Shown here piece after piece: positions 36,619 through 45,598 of a DNA stretch of 64,000 bases (within the stretch, counting starts at the first letter, position 1; every line of letters starts with the position of its first letter). The stretch lies in the NCBI GenBank assembly GCA_009728235.1, contig WNZI01000004.1:62001-126000 (forward strand). The letters run 5' to 3'. This stretch comes from Vibrio cholerae. Lineage in GTDB: Bacteria > Actinomycetota > Actinomycetes > Actinomycetales > Micrococcaceae. The notes under the pieces were generated by a model, which had not been told where the DNA came from, did no database searches, and saw only the letters and a program-made list of their open reading frames with translations. Made by a program: the position numbers and the translations under genes.

Positions 36619-36721
36619 CCGCCGGGGCACGGCTACGCGAGGCTCCGCAAGCAGGATCTGCGTGGAAACGCTCAGCGCGTACACGGCTCCCCACGCTGAG
36701 CGGAGCGTCTAGGGTGGAAAG

Positions 36722-39544
36722 ATGAGCACCCCCGCGGAGAGATACGCAGCTGCAAAGGCTCGCACGGAGCACTCACGGACGCAGCTCTTCCAGTTCGAAC
36801 AAACCCTGAATTTCGCCCTCGATCCGTTCCAGCGGGAAGCGTGCTCCGCCCTCGAGGCAGGAAAGGGCGTGCTGGTAGCGGCTCCCACAGGGGCCGGGAA
36901 GACGGTGGTGGGGGAGTTCGCCGTGTTCATGGCCCTGCAGCACGGCCTCAAGGCGTTCTACACCACACCCATCAAGGCCCTGAGCAACCAGAAGTACTCC
37001 GAGCTGGCCGCCGTCCACGGCCCCGACCGCGTGGGCCTGCTCACCGGTGACACCAGCATCAACGCGGACGCCGACGTGATCGTGATGACCACCGAGGTCC
37101 TGCGCAACATGCTGTATGCGAACTCCGAGGCGCTCAACAACCTCGGTTACGTGGTGATGGACGAGGTCCATTACCTTGCGGACCGCTTCCGGGGTGCCGT
37201 CTGGGAGGAAGTGATCATCCATCTGCCGACCGAGGTCAAGCTCGTCTCCCTCAGCGCGACGGTGTCGAACGCCGAGGAGTTCGGGGCCTGGCTGGACACC
37301 GTCCGCGGCGATACGGACGTCGTCGTGTCCGAACACCGCCCCGTACCGCTCTGGCAGCACGTCATGGTCGGGCACGACCTCGTGGATCTGTTCGCCGGTG
37401 ACGTCGCCTTCGACGAGGCCGCGCCGGCCGGAGCGGACGCGGGGGCGAAGAGCCAGTACGACGTGAACCCCGAACTGCTCGACCTCGCGAGCAACGAGAT
37501 TCGGCTGAACCAGCGTTCGAATTGGGGGGGCGGGGGACGGCGGGGCAAGCCCCGGAACGGCAGGGGCGGACCGGCGCAGACGTCACTCGTCAGACGGGCG
37601 ACGCGGCCCCAGGTCATCAGTGCCCTGGACCGCGCCGACCTCCTGCCGGCCATCACCTTCATCTTCTCCAGGGCGGGGTGTGAAGCGGCCGTGACCCAGT
37701 GCCTGCATGCCGGCCTGTGGCTCACCACCGAGGACGAACGCGACGAGATCAGCGAGACCATCGACGTCGCGACGATGGACATCCCGCGCGACGACCTCGA
37801 GATCCTCGGGTTCTGGACCTGGCGGGAGGGCCTGATCCGGGGATTCACCGCCCACCATGCGGGAATGCTGCCCACCTTCAAGGAGATCGTGGAGCGGCTC
37901 TTCGCCGCCGGCCTGGTCAAGGCGGTCTTCGCGACCGAGACCCTGGCGCTCGGCGTCAACATGCCCGCTCGGACCGTCGTGCTCGAGAAGCTCGACAAGT
38001 TCAACGGCGAGGCGCATGTGAACGTGACCGCCGGGGAATACACCCAGCTGACCGGTCGTGCCGGGCGCCGCGGGATCGACGTCGAAGGTCACGCCGTCGT
38101 CCTCTGGCAGCCGGGGACGGACCCGGGCGCGGTCGCGGGACTCGCATCCCGGCGCACCTACCCCTTGAACTCCAGCTTCCGCCCGACGTACAACATGAGC
38201 ATCAACCTGATGGCGCAGTTCGGTCAGGAGCGCTCGAGGGAGATCCTGGAGACGTCGTTCGCGCAGTTCCAGGCCGACCGCTCCGTGGTCGGACTCGCCA
38301 AGCAGGTCCGCAGCCGCGAGGAGTCCCTCAAGGGCTACGAGAAGTCCATGACCTGTCACCTCGGGGACTTCCGCGAGTACGCGAACCTTCGGCGGGAACT
38401 GTCCGACCTCGAGTCGCTGGCATCGCGGGACAGGTCACGGTCGCTGCGCTCCGCGGCGGAGTCCTCCCTGGAGTCGTTGCGGCCGGGCGACGTGATCGAC
38501 GTACCCGGTGGCAGGACCCAGGGGTACGCCGTCGTCCTCGACAGCGACTCGTCGCGGGAACCGCGGCCCACCGTCCTGACCCTCGAGACGCAGATCCGCC
38601 GAGTCGGCGTTCAGGACATCGATGGTCCCGTGGAGGTGCTGTCACGCATCAGGATCCCGAAGCACTTCAGCGCCCGTAGCCCGAAGGATCGCCGCGATCT
38701 CACCTCCTCCCTCCGGAACGCGTTGCAGGAACAACGTCCGCCGCGGCGGGGTGCGGATCGCGTGGCGGCGGCACACTCGGCATCGGCCGCAGCGGAGGAA
38801 CGCGCGATCACGGAGCTCCGCCGCCGGTTGAGGGCACACCCGTGCCACGGCTGCAGTGAACGGGAGCAGCACGCGCGCTGGGCCGAGCGCTGGTGGAAGC
38901 TGCGCCGCGAGACGGACAAGCTCGCAGGCCAGATCCGGGGCCGGACGAACACCATCGCGAAGACGTTCGACCGCGTCTCGGAGGTCCTCGCCTCGTACGG
39001 CTATGTGGAGTACACCGACGACGGCGCCCGGGTCAGTGCCTCGGGTCAGAAGCTCCGCCGCATCTACGGGGAGAAGGATCTGCTCATCGCGCTGTGCATC
39101 GAGCAGGGAGCCTTCAGTGATCTCGACGCGGCGGAACTGGCGGCGCTCACCACCGTGCTCGTGTACCAGGCCAAGCGGGAGGAGCGAGGGGTGCGTCCGG
39201 TGATGCCGAGCGTCGCCCTGGAGGGTTCGGTGGAGACGATCATCCGCCAGTGGTCGCAGCTGAACGACGTCGAGGAGCAGCACCGCCTCCCCGTGACCGG
39301 CGAGCCGGAACTGTCGCTCGTCTGGCCGATGTTCAAGTGGGCCCAGGGCCGCTCCCTGCAGGCCGCGCTCAGCGGTACCGAGCTGGCCGCGGGGGATTTC
39401 GTCCGATGGTCCAAGCAGGTCATCGACCTGCTCGACCAGCTCGCGAAGGTGCCCGACCTGCCGGACGGACTCCATTCCACGTGTGTCCGGGCCATCCGGC
39501 TGGTCAGGCGTGGCGTGGTGGCATACTCGAACATCAGTGAGTAG
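36722..39544 (+). CDS. helY: Ski2-like DEAD/DEAH-box helicase HelY
   Basis: ATP-dependent RNA/DNA helicase, 940 residues: Walker A APTGAGKT near 59-66, TTPIKALSNQK (Ia), MDEVHYLADRFRG (motif II, DEVH), LSATVSN (III), TETLALGVNMPAR (V) and QLTGRAGRRG (VI), then the long C-terminal Ski2/DSHCT-like region from about 560 on. A Gly/Arg-rich loop, NWGGGGRRGKPRNGRGG, interrupts the space between the two RecA domains near residues 262-278. TAGGGT (36710-36715) ends 6 bases before the ATG. Position after tatC is conserved in actinobacteria. Confidence 0.93.
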   Translation: MSTPAERYAAAKARTEHSRTQLFQFEQTLNFALDPFQREACSALEAGKGVLVAAPTGAGKTVVGEFAVFMALQHGLKAFYTTPIKALSNQKYSELAAVHGPDRVGLLTGDTSINADADVIVMTTEVLRNMLYANSEALNNLGYVVMDEVHYLADRFRGAVWEEVIIHLPTEVKLVSLSATVSNAEEFGAWLDTVRGDTDVVVSEHRPVPLWQHVMVGHDLVDLFAGDVAFDEAAPAGADAGAKSQYDVNPELLDLASNEIRLNQRSNWGGGGRRGKPRNGRGGPAQTSLVRRATRPQVISALDRADLLPAITFIFSRAGCEAAVTQCLHAGLWLTTEDERDEISETIDVATMDIPRDDLEILGFWTWREGLIRGFTAHHAGMLPTFKEIVERLFAAGLVKAVFATETLALGVNMPARTVVLEKLDKFNGEAHVNVTAGEYTQLTGRAGRRGIDVEGHAVVLWQPGTDPGAVAGLASRRTYPLNSSFRPTYNMSINLMAQFGQERSREILETSFAQFQADRSVVGLAKQVRSREESLKGYEKSMTCHLGDFREYANLRRELSDLESLASRDRSRSLRSAAESSLESLRPGDVIDVPGGRTQGYAVVLDSDSSREPRPTVLTLETQIRRVGVQDIDGPVEVLSRIRIPKHFSARSPKDRRDLTSSLRNALQEQRPPRRGADRVAAAHSASAAAEERAITELRRRLRAHPCHGCSEREQHARWAERWWKLRRETDKLAGQIRGRTNTIAKTFDRVSEVLASYGYVEYTDDGARVSASGQKLRRIYGEKDLLIALCIEQGAFSDLDAAELAALTTVLVYQAKREERGVRPVMPSVALEGSVETIIRQWSQLNDVEEQHRLPVTGEPELSLVWPMFKWAQGRSLQAALSGTELAAGDFVRWSKQVIDLLDQLAKVPDLPDGLHSTCVRAIRLVRRGVVAYSNISE

Positions 39545-39591
39545 TACCCGTCCCGGACCAGACCGACCATAGAAAGCCGCCGAACATCTCC

Positions 39592-41232
39592 ATGCCCAGC
39601 TCCGACGATTCCGCACCCGTCCTCTACCGCAACGGGTCCGTGTACAGCCCTGCCGATCCCTTCGCGACTGCCATGCTCATCGACCGTGGAGTGGTGGCCT
39701 GGGTCGGTTCCGAGCACGCTGCGGCCAATCTCACCGGCCCCGGAGTGCGGACGGTGGATCTCGACGGGTCCCTGATCACTCCCGGCTTCGTCGACGCCCA
39801 TGTCCACACCACGGAGACGGGCATAGCCCTCGGGTCGATCGACCTGACCGGATGCCGTTCCCTGGGCCAGCTGCTGGATTCGGTCGCCCAGGCGGCGTCG
39901 GACGGGTCCTCCACAGTTCTCGGGTACGGCTGGGACGAGTCCCAGTGGCCGGAGAAGCGCGTGCCAACGGCCGTGGAGCTGGACAACGCCGGGAACGGTG
40001 CGCTCGTGTACCTCGTCAGGGCCGACATCCACTCCGCCGTCGTCTCGGGATCGCTCGCTGCGGGCCTGGGGCTCGCCGCTCTGGACGGGTGGTCGGACGG
40101 TTTCGTGGTCCGGGGCGCCCACGAAGCGGCCCGCCAGGCGACCCGCCATCTGACCCGCGAGCAGCGGCGCAACTACCAGCAGGCCGCGTTGCTGCACGCA
40201 GCATCGCGCGGGTACATCGCGGTCACGGAGATGGCCGCACCGCACATCGCCCCGCGCGAGGACCTCGAGGAACTGCTGTCGATCGACGGCGTGAGCCATG
40301 ACAGGCCCTTGCCCGAGGTGATCCCGTACTGGGCACAACTGACGTCGACGCGCCAGGAGGTCCGCGACCTCATGCTGGGCTTCGGTGGACGGCTGGCAGG
40401 CCTCGCAGGCGATCTCAACGTCGACGGTTCGATCGGCTCACGGACTGCCGCTCTCCGCGAGCCCTACACGGACGCACCCGGAGATAGGGGAACCATGTAC
40501 CTGAGCGAGGAGGACGTCACCGCACACCTGCTCGCCGCAACCGCCGAAAACGTCCAGGCCGGCTTCCACGTCATCGGCGATGCCGGACTCGACGTGGTGC
40601 TGCGCGGGCTGGAGGTCGCAGCAAAGGAGATGGGGATCGAAGAGGTCCGCCGCGCCCGACACCGGCTGGAGCACGTGGAACTCACCGATGACGCTGCTGT
40701 CGCCGCCCTGGTGCACTTCGGCGTGGCCGTCAGCGGACAGCCCGTTTTCGATGCGCTGTGGGGGCACGACGGCGGCCTGTACGAGCAGCGACTGGGGGAG
40801 CGCAGGGGCGGTATGAACCGCTTCGCTTCGCTTCTGTCCGCCGGGGTCCTCGTAGCGCTCGGTTCCGACAGCCCTGTGACCCCGCTCGATCCGTGGTCCT
40901 CGGTGCGCGCGTGCCTGCAGCACAGCAATCCGGAGGAGAACATCTCAGCGCGTGCCGCCTTCATCGCCCATACACGAGCCGGCTGGCGGCTCTCGGGCAG
41001 AAGCCCCATGATGGGTCAGCTGGCTCCGGGTACCCCCGCCTCCTTCGCCGTATGGAAGGTGGACGAGCTGATGGTGCAGACGCCGGACAATCGCGTCCAG
41101 TCATGGAGCACGGACCCGCGAGCGGGGACTCCGCTGCTGCCGGCGCTGGACACCGAGAACGCTCCGCTGTGCCTGGAGACGGTGCACGAGGGACGCCGGA
41201 TCCATGCTGTCGAGGGCTTTGCGACGGCCTAG
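39592..41232 (+). CDS. Amidohydrolase (YtcJ-like)
   Basis: Metal-dependent amidohydrolase, 546 residues. TPGFVDAHVHTTETG holds the HxH metal motif near residue 70, with later ligands in FHVIGDAG, RHRLEHVEL and LGSDSPVTP. The beta-sandwich halves lie at both ends (LYRNGSVYSP and APGTPASFAVW). No signal peptide, so cytoplasmic. Substrate unknown; YtcJ relatives act on amide or carbamate bonds of small molecules. Starts 47 bp after helY. Confidence 0.9.
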   Translation: MPSSDDSAPVLYRNGSVYSPADPFATAMLIDRGVVAWVGSEHAAANLTGPGVRTVDLDGSLITPGFVDAHVHTTETGIALGSIDLTGCRSLGQLLDSVAQAASDGSSTVLGYGWDESQWPEKRVPTAVELDNAGNGALVYLVRADIHSAVVSGSLAAGLGLAALDGWSDGFVVRGAHEAARQATRHLTREQRRNYQQAALLHAASRGYIAVTEMAAPHIAPREDLEELLSIDGVSHDRPLPEVIPYWAQLTSTRQEVRDLMLGFGGRLAGLAGDLNVDGSIGSRTAALREPYTDAPGDRGTMYLSEEDVTAHLLAATAENVQAGFHVIGDAGLDVVLRGLEVAAKEMGIEEVRRARHRLEHVELTDDAAVAALVHFGVAVSGQPVFDALWGHDGGLYEQRLGERRGGMNRFASLLSAGVLVALGSDSPVTPLDPWSSVRACLQHSNPEENISARAAFIAHTRAGWRLSGRSPMMGQLAPGTPASFAVWKVDELMVQTPDNRVQSWSTDPRAGTPLLPALDTENAPLCLETVHEGRRIHAVEGFATA

Positions 41233-41279
41233 GTGGAGGCCGTCCCAGGAGAATTCCGGTGGCGATCGGGATACCCCTC

Positions 41280-41313
41280 CTGACCTGCGCCGAAAGACGT
41301 TTCCGCAGGTCAG
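41280..41313 (+). terminator. Hairpin after the amidohydrolase gene
   Basis: CTGACCTGCG (41280-41289) pairs perfectly with CGCAGGTCAG (41304-41313), 14-base loop. It lies between the amidohydrolase stop and the next promoter, as expected for a terminator; no U-run. Confidence 0.6.
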
Positions 41314-41320
41314 GGGTCTG

Positions 41321-41348
41321 TTGACACCTCCTCCACAGCACGTAAGCT
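41321..41348 (+). promoter_or_regulatory. Strong sigma-70-type promoter (P1) upstream of the mannosyltransferase gene
   Basis: TTGACA (41321-41326), 16-base spacer, TAAGCT (41343-41348). The transcript would have a leader of more than 300 bases before 41688. Confidence 0.65.
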
Positions 41349-41614
41349 TTCGTCCTAAGGGTTGGAGGAACTCCCGCGGGAGGAAACCTGGCTGGTCTCC
41401 GTGAGCGCAACGCATCGGCCTTTCCAATGGCGCGTGTTGCCCGCCCGAACGGAGCCGGCACTCAAAGGGCAGGTCCACTCATCAGTAGAAAACGATGGCG
41501 GTCGTTCTTCCGCCATCGGTACGAAGGTGGGTGGACTGCCCGAGAGCCCGCCCACCGGGTGTGCCTGTCCGTCGATACCCGCCGCGGCTTCCCGGAGACC
41601 CGATCCTCCTCGCC
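41349..41614 (+). other. Long GC-rich leader or small-RNA candidate before the mannosyltransferase gene
   Basis: Gene-free stretch after promoter P1. It contains several stems, for example GATGGCGG (41492-41499) with CCGCCATC (41508-41515), and GGTGGG with CCCACC further on, plus two GGAGG-like sequences near 41363 and 41380. I matched it to no riboswitch, RNase P RNA, SRP RNA or tmRNA by eye. It is also open in the mannosyltransferase frame from 41427, but that part is not protein-like. Confidence 0.4.
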
Positions 41615-41620
41615 TATACT
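41615..41620 (+). promoter_or_regulatory. Promoter P2, -10 box TATACT
   Basis: A near-consensus -10 box about 70 bases before the chosen GTG start at 41688. No good -35 box at the right distance. Confidence 0.5.
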
Positions 41621-41687
41621 TGCAGACTGGCTCCGCGAACGAGCCGGTCCCTGCGCGATGCGCACCCCGAAGGAAAGGCCCACCTGC

Positions 41688-42413
41688 GTGCGAGTCGTGA
41701 CGATCATCCCTACCTACAACGAGATCGAGTCGCTCCCGCTGACCCTCGCGCGCCTGCGCGCAGCAGTACCGACGTCGGACGTGCTGATCGTCGACGACAA
41801 CAGCCCTGACGGCACGGGTGAACTCGCGGATCGTGCGGCCGCGGCGGACGATCACGTTCATGTCCTGCATCGGACCGGCAAGGAAGGTCTGGGAGCCGCC
41901 TATATCGCGGGTTTCCGGTGGGGGCTGGAACGGGACTACGACGTCTTCGTCGAGATGGACGCCGACGGCTCCCACAAGCCGGAACAGTTGCAGGACCTCC
42001 TGGACAGCGTGGACCGCGCGGACCTCGTCATCGGCAGCCGCTGGGTCAGCGGAGGCAGCGTGGTCAACTGGCCGACCCACCGCAAGCTCCTGTCACGAGC
42101 CGGCAGCACCTACTCCCGCATCATGCTCGGGCTCCCCGTCAGGGACATCACCGCCGGCTTCCGTGCCTTCCGGCGCTCAACGCTCGAGACCCTCGACCTC
42201 TCCGCAGTGGCATCCGTCGGCTACGGCTTCCAGGTCGACATGACCTTTCGCGTCGCCCGCCTCGGCCTCACCATCGTGGAGGTTCCCATCACCTTCGTCG
42301 AGAGGGAACTGGGGGATTCGAAGATGAGCGGCAACATCGTGTTCGAAGCCATCGCGAACGTCACCCGTTGGGGTCTGAGCGCCCGCTGGAACAAGCTGAC
42401 CCGACGCTCCTGA
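41688..42413 (+). CDS. ppm1: Polyprenol monophosphomannose synthase (GT2 family)
   Basis: Transfers mannose from GDP-mannose to polyprenyl phosphate, donor for lipoglycan and protein mannosylation. GT-A fold, 241 residues: TIIPTYNEIESLPLTL at the start, IVDDNSPDGTG, the DXD motif in VEMDADGSH, and GSRWVSGGSV. It is the catalytic domain only, without the N-acyltransferase half fused in mycobacterial Ppm1. The GTG at 41688 is chosen because AGGAAAGG lies 9 bases upstream and the protein then begins like its family; an ATG at 41658 is possible. Confidence 0.9.
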   Translation: MRVVTIIPTYNEIESLPLTLARLRAAVPTSDVLIVDDNSPDGTGELADRAAAADDHVHVLHRTGKEGLGAAYIAGFRWGLERDYDVFVEMDADGSHKPEQLQDLLDSVDRADLVIGSRWVSGGSVVNWPTHRKLLSRAGSTYSRIMLGLPVRDITAGFRAFRRSTLETLDLSAVASVGYGFQVDMTFRVARLGLTIVEVPITFVERELGDSKMSGNIVFEAIANVTRWGLSARWNKLTRRS

Positions 42414-42430
42414 CGGAACCCGGGACGAAA

Positions 42431-42460
42431 GAAAGGCACCCGCCTCGGCGGGTGCCTTTC
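42431..42460. terminator. Bidirectional terminator between ppm1 and rbpA
   Basis: GAAAGGCACCCGCC (42431-42444) and GGCGGGTGCCTTTC (42447-42460) form a perfect 14-bp stem with A/T ends, between two convergent genes. Confidence 0.9.
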
Positions 42461-42478
42461 GTCATGTACCGCCCGGCC

Positions 42479-42826
42479 TCAGGCTGAGCGGCGCTCTCCG
42501 CGACGCTCGCGCAGGATCGTCAGCCGATCCTGGAGGATCTGCTCCAGCTCTTCGACCGAGCGACGCTCCAGCAGCATGTCCCAGTGCGTACGAACAGGCT
42601 TGTCGTTGGAGGTGTCCGGCTTCTCCCCGTTCACGAGGAGTGCTTCCTTGCCCGTCTTGGAGACCCAGGTCGCTGGGATGTCGGCTTCGGACGAGAACGT
42701 CACGAAGACCCGCTCCCCGTCCTCGCACCGGTACTCCACGCGCTGACGGGGCGCGGGCTCGACACCGGATTCCGTCTCCATCGACTGCGCTCCGAGGCGC
42801 ATGCCGCGCAGGCTGCGATCGCTCAT
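42479..42826 (-). CDS. rbpA: RNA polymerase-binding protein RbpA
   Basis: Essential actinobacterial transcription activator that binds RNA polymerase and group 1/2 sigma factors and stabilises open complexes. 115 residues: N-terminal tail and core (QRVEYRCEDGERVFVTFSSEADIPATW), basic linker and C-terminal sigma-interaction domain (THWDMLLERRSVEELEQILQDRL). AGGAG precedes the ATG. A SigR/SigH-type promoter lies about 130 bases upstream, as for Streptomyces rbpA, so induction by thiol stress is expected. Confidence 0.96.
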   Translation of the reverse strand: MSDRSLRGMRLGAQSMETESGVEPAPRQRVEYRCEDGERVFVTFSSEADIPATWVSKTGKEALLVNGEKPDTSNDKPVRTHWDMLLERRSVEELEQILQDRLTILRERRGERRSA

Positions 42827-42958
42827 CTTGTTCTCCTAGTCACCGTGGCCCCGCGTACCGGAGACCGTTGTCGCTGTTCGTGAATTCGTGCTCACCGGGC
42901 GCTGCCGTCGGCACACCCGGCGCCGCACCCGCCCGAAGGCGAGAGGGAAGCTGTAGGT

Positions 42959-42987
42959 ATCAACACCGCACGCCACCAACATGTTCC
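42959..42987 (-). promoter_or_regulatory. SigR/SigH-type promoter of rbpA
   Basis: On the minus strand: GGAAC (42987-42983), 18-base spacer, GTTGAT (42964-42959). This fits the SigR consensus GGAAT/C-N18-GTT. The implied leader is about 125 bases. In Streptomyces coelicolor rbpA is a known SigR target; here the assignment rests on the match and the gene. Confidence 0.75.
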
Positions 42988-43081
42988 TGGGAGCGGACGG
43001 GTAAACACCTAAGTGTACAGGCTCGTCTCCTGCCCCTTCCCGCCGGCTGAGGGCCCGGACGCGCAGAACCGGCCCCCGGCA

Positions 43082-43120
43082 CACCGCTGGCCTCCGCCGG
43101 GATCGGCGAAGGCCAGTGTG
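43082..43120 (-). terminator. Hairpin after the SPFH gene
   Basis: CACCGCTGGCCTCCGCC and GGCGAAGGCCAGTGTG pair over about 15 bp with two mismatches around a 6-base loop, just past the leftward SPFH stop at 43134. Confidence 0.65.
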
Positions 43121-43133
43121 AACGGACGGGCCG

Positions 43134-44066
43134 TCAGGTGCGTTCGACGAGCTCCGGGCCGTCCGAGGGGGAGTCGGGGGTGGTGGTTCCGAGGACGTTG
43201 CCGATGCCCTTCAGTGCCTCGCCGACCTCGCTCGGGATGATCCAGAGCTTGTTCGCGGACCCTTCCGCAAGCTTCGGGAGAGTCTGCAGGTACTGGTAGG
43301 CGAGCAGCTTCTGCGTCGGATTGCCCTTGTGAATGGCGTCGAACACCTTGTGGATGGCCTGCGCCTCACCGTCGGCGCGAAGGATCGCAGCCTTCGCATC
43401 TCCTTCTGCTGCCAGGATGGCGGCCTGTCGCTGGCCTTCCGCCGTGAGGATCTGCGACTGCTTGGTTCCCTCCGCGGTCAGGATCGCGGCCCGGCGATCA
43501 CGCTCGGCACGCATCTGCTTCTCCATCGAATCCTGGATGGAGTGGGGAGGATCGATCGCCTTGAGTTCCACGCGACCCACCCGGATGCCCCAGCGGCCCG
43601 TCGCATCGTCGAGCACTCCGCGGAGCTGCCCGTTGATCTGGTCGCGGGAGGTGAGCGCCTCCTCGAGGTTCAGCCCACCCACCACGTTTCGAAGGGTTGT
43701 CGTGGTCAACTGCTCGACGGCCTGGATGTAGTTCGCGATCTCATAGGTGGCGGCACGGGGATCGGTCACCTGGAAGTAGACGACGGTGTCGATCGAGACG
43801 ACGAGGTTGTCTTCCGTGATCACGGGCTGCGGGGGAAAGGACACCACCTGTTCGCGCAGGTCCAGCAGCGGGAGCAGCCGGTCGACGAACGGGATGAGGA
43901 TGGTCAGTCCCGGGTTGAGGGTCCGCTGGTACTTGCCGAGCCGCTCGACGACGCCCGCACGCGCCTGCGGAATGATCCGGACGGACTTCACGAGTACGAC
44001 CAGGACGAAGATGATGAGGACGATCAGGACCAGAGTGAGCCCGATCGTCCCGGCGTTGCCATTCAT
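43134..44066 (-). CDS. SPFH/Band 7 (stomatin-like) membrane protein
   Basis: Membrane-anchored oligomeric scaffold protein, 310 residues: N-terminal helix (LTLVLIVLIIFVLVVLV), Band 7 domain about 35-215 (RAGVVERLGKYQRTLNPGL, LREQVVSFPPQPVITEDN), then a coiled-coil with repeated ILTAEG/ILAAEG units. Resembles QmcA. ATG at 44066 is chosen because AAAGGGGA lies just upstream. Co-transcribed behind an NfeD protein, the usual partner in bacterial stomatin operons; role in membrane organisation or quality control is by family analogy. Confidence 0.92.
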   Translation of the reverse strand: MNGNAGTIGLTLVLIVLIIFVLVVLVKSVRIIPQARAGVVERLGKYQRTLNPGLTILIPFVDRLLPLLDLREQVVSFPPQPVITEDNLVVSIDTVVYFQVTDPRAATYEIANYIQAVEQLTTTTLRNVVGGLNLEEALTSRDQINGQLRGVLDDATGRWGIRVGRVELKAIDPPHSIQDSMEKQMRAERDRRAAILTAEGTKQSQILTAEGQRQAAILAAEGDAKAAILRADGEAQAIHKVFDAIHKGNPTQKLLAYQYLQTLPKLAEGSANKLWIIPSEVGEALKGIGNVLGTTTPDSPSDGPELVERT

Positions 44067-44140
44067 GTGTCCCCTTTGTTGTGGTGGTTGCATCCCTCAC
44101 CTGGGAGCGGCGAGGAAGCAGGAAAGACGATGGGAGAGGT

Positions 44141-44617
44141 TCAGGCGTCTGTGGCGGGAGCGGCCGGCGGCTCCGCGACGGGTTCGACGACGGCCGTCGC
44201 CCCTTCGATCCTCGCGACGGACAGGCGGGCGCCCACCGGTAGCGCGGCGCCGCTGGACGAGCGGGCAGTCCAGGTGTCACCGCCGATCTTCACCGTCCCC
44301 GAGTGGGAGGTGACCGGTTCGAGTGCGAGTGCGACGGCTCCGACGAGGCGGTCCACGTTGTCCAACCGGTCCGCCGGCCCCTTCCTGAGGTGACGGACGG
44401 CGATGGGCCGGACGAGCAGGATCATGAGCAGCGACACGACCGCGAACACCACGATCTGCAGGACGAGTCCCGCTCCTGCGAAGGACGCGACCAGTGCGGC
44501 CAGCGCTCCGACCGCGAGCATGATGAAGAAGAGATCGAGGGTCAGGGTCTCCACGGCTGCCAGTCCCAGGAACAGGACGAGCCACAGGACCCAGCCGTTG
44601 TCGAGCAACCATTCCAT
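44141..44617 (-). CDS. NfeD-like membrane protein
   Basis: 158 residues: membrane helices at about 8-28 and 33-70, then a small OB-fold domain (residues about 95-145, GAVALALEPVTSHSGTVKIGGDTW). This is the short NfeD form without the serine-protease half. It precedes the stomatin-like gene by 74 bp on the same strand, a common and functionally linked pair. Confidence 0.9.
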   Translation of the reverse strand: MEWLLDNGWVLWLVLFLGLAAVETLTLDLFFIMLAVGALAALVASFAGAGLVLQIVVFAVVSLLMILLVRPIAVRHLRKGPADRLDNVDRLVGAVALALEPVTSHSGTVKIGGDTWTARSSSGAALPVGARLSVARIEGATAVVEPVAEPPAAPATDA

Positions 44618-44764
44618 CGAACATCCCCCTCGAGTCCGTGCCGCAGCGAGCGACCGTTCCCTCCATCATGACAAACGGGTCCGACATTACCTAGGCGCCG
44701 GGACCCGTAGCGCCGCGTCGTTACCCTTCCGTGCCGTTCGGTCCCACGACGTACGCCCGGTGGA

Positions 44765-45598
44765 TCACTCCGGTCCGGCGAGGACCTGCACCGTGAACCG
44801 GGCGTCGATCTGCAGGTCCGGAGAGGAGTCGAACTCCTTCCGCAGCCCCTCCGGTGCGTGATGCGCTGCCGGTCCCATGACCAGCGCGGACCGGGCAAGT
44901 CCCGGCGGCAGTGTCATGACGTAGTCCAGCTCCTCGCGAAGCGTTTCGGTGAGGACGCCGCCGAAGGCTGCCTCGACGTCGTCGGCTTTCTGCGCGGGCA
45001 CCGACAGCAACGGACCGACCGCCTCTAGGCCGGCGAGGTGACCCGGCCTCGGGGTCACCACGACGAGGCTCCCGCCGGGAGCGAGTACCCGCGCGAACTC
45101 GGCCGCGTTGCGTGGAGCGAAGACGTTGAGGAGGACGTCCACGGATCGATCGGCCAGCGGGAGCTTCCGCCAGACGTCCCAGACGATGCTCACCCCGGAC
45201 GGAATCCTGCGGGCCGCACGTCTCAGTGCCGTCTTGGAGATGTCGAGCGCTACGGGGTAGACCCCCGGAGCGGCACTGACGAGCCCTTCGAGGTAGTAGC
45301 CCGTCCCGGCCCCCGCATCGAGAGCCACGGCGGGAGAGGAGGAACCTCGCAGGGCTGCTGCGACGACCGCATCGCGCAGGGGGGCATAGTGGCCCGAACC
45401 GAGGAAGTTCGCCCGCGCCTCGACCATGTCGGCGGTATCGCCGTCGAAGGGGGAGCCCTTCCCGGTGAGGAGATTGACGTAGCCCTGACGCGCGGCGTCG
45501 AACCTGTGGCCGTGCTCGCAGCCGAGCGTGCTGTCCAGCAGGAGGAGGGGATGATCGCAGACAGGGCACTGCAGGAGGGCGGGAGGGAGGGTCGGCAC
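44765..45598 (-). CDS. rlmA: 23S rRNA (guanine-N1)-methyltransferase RlmA/TlrB type
   Basis: SAM-dependent enzyme modifying a guanine (745 or 748) in 23S rRNA helix 35; in tylosin producers the homologue gives macrolide resistance. 277 residues: N-terminal zinc site CPVCDH...CEHGHRF, YVNLLTGKGSPFDGDT, SAM motif VALDAGAGTGYYLEGL near 92, and NVFAPRNAAEFARVL. GTG start; TAGGAT ends 6 bases upstream (leaderless). Divergent from the S9 peptidase. Which guanine is modified cannot be told here. Confidence 0.9.
   Translation of the reverse strand: MPTLPPALLQCPVCDHPLLLLDSTLGCEHGHRFDAARQGYVNLLTGKGSPFDGDTADMVEARANFLGSGHYAPLRDAVVAAALRGSSSPAVALDAGAGTGYYLEGLVSAAPGVYPVALDISKTALRRAARRIPSGVSIVWDVWRKLPLADRSVDVLLNVFAPRNAAEFARVLAPGGSLVVVTPRPGHLAGLEAVGPLLSVPAQKADDVEAAFGGVLTETLREELDYVMTLPPGLARSALVMGPAAHHAPEGLRKEFDSSPDLQIDARFTVQVLAGPE

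Larger units (their letters stand above)
42827..43133. other. Intergenic region before rbpA
   Basis: About 300 bp holding the rbpA leader and SigR-type promoter on the minus strand and, at its right end, the terminator of the SPFH gene. No further gene seen. Confidence 0.7.

Noticed and set aside
41350-41620. RNase P RNA, SRP RNA, tmRNA or a known riboswitch in the mannosyltransferase leader
   Set aside because: None of the conserved core sequences (for example GAGGAAAGTCC of RNase P, GGAAG/AGCAG of SRP RNA) could be found by eye.
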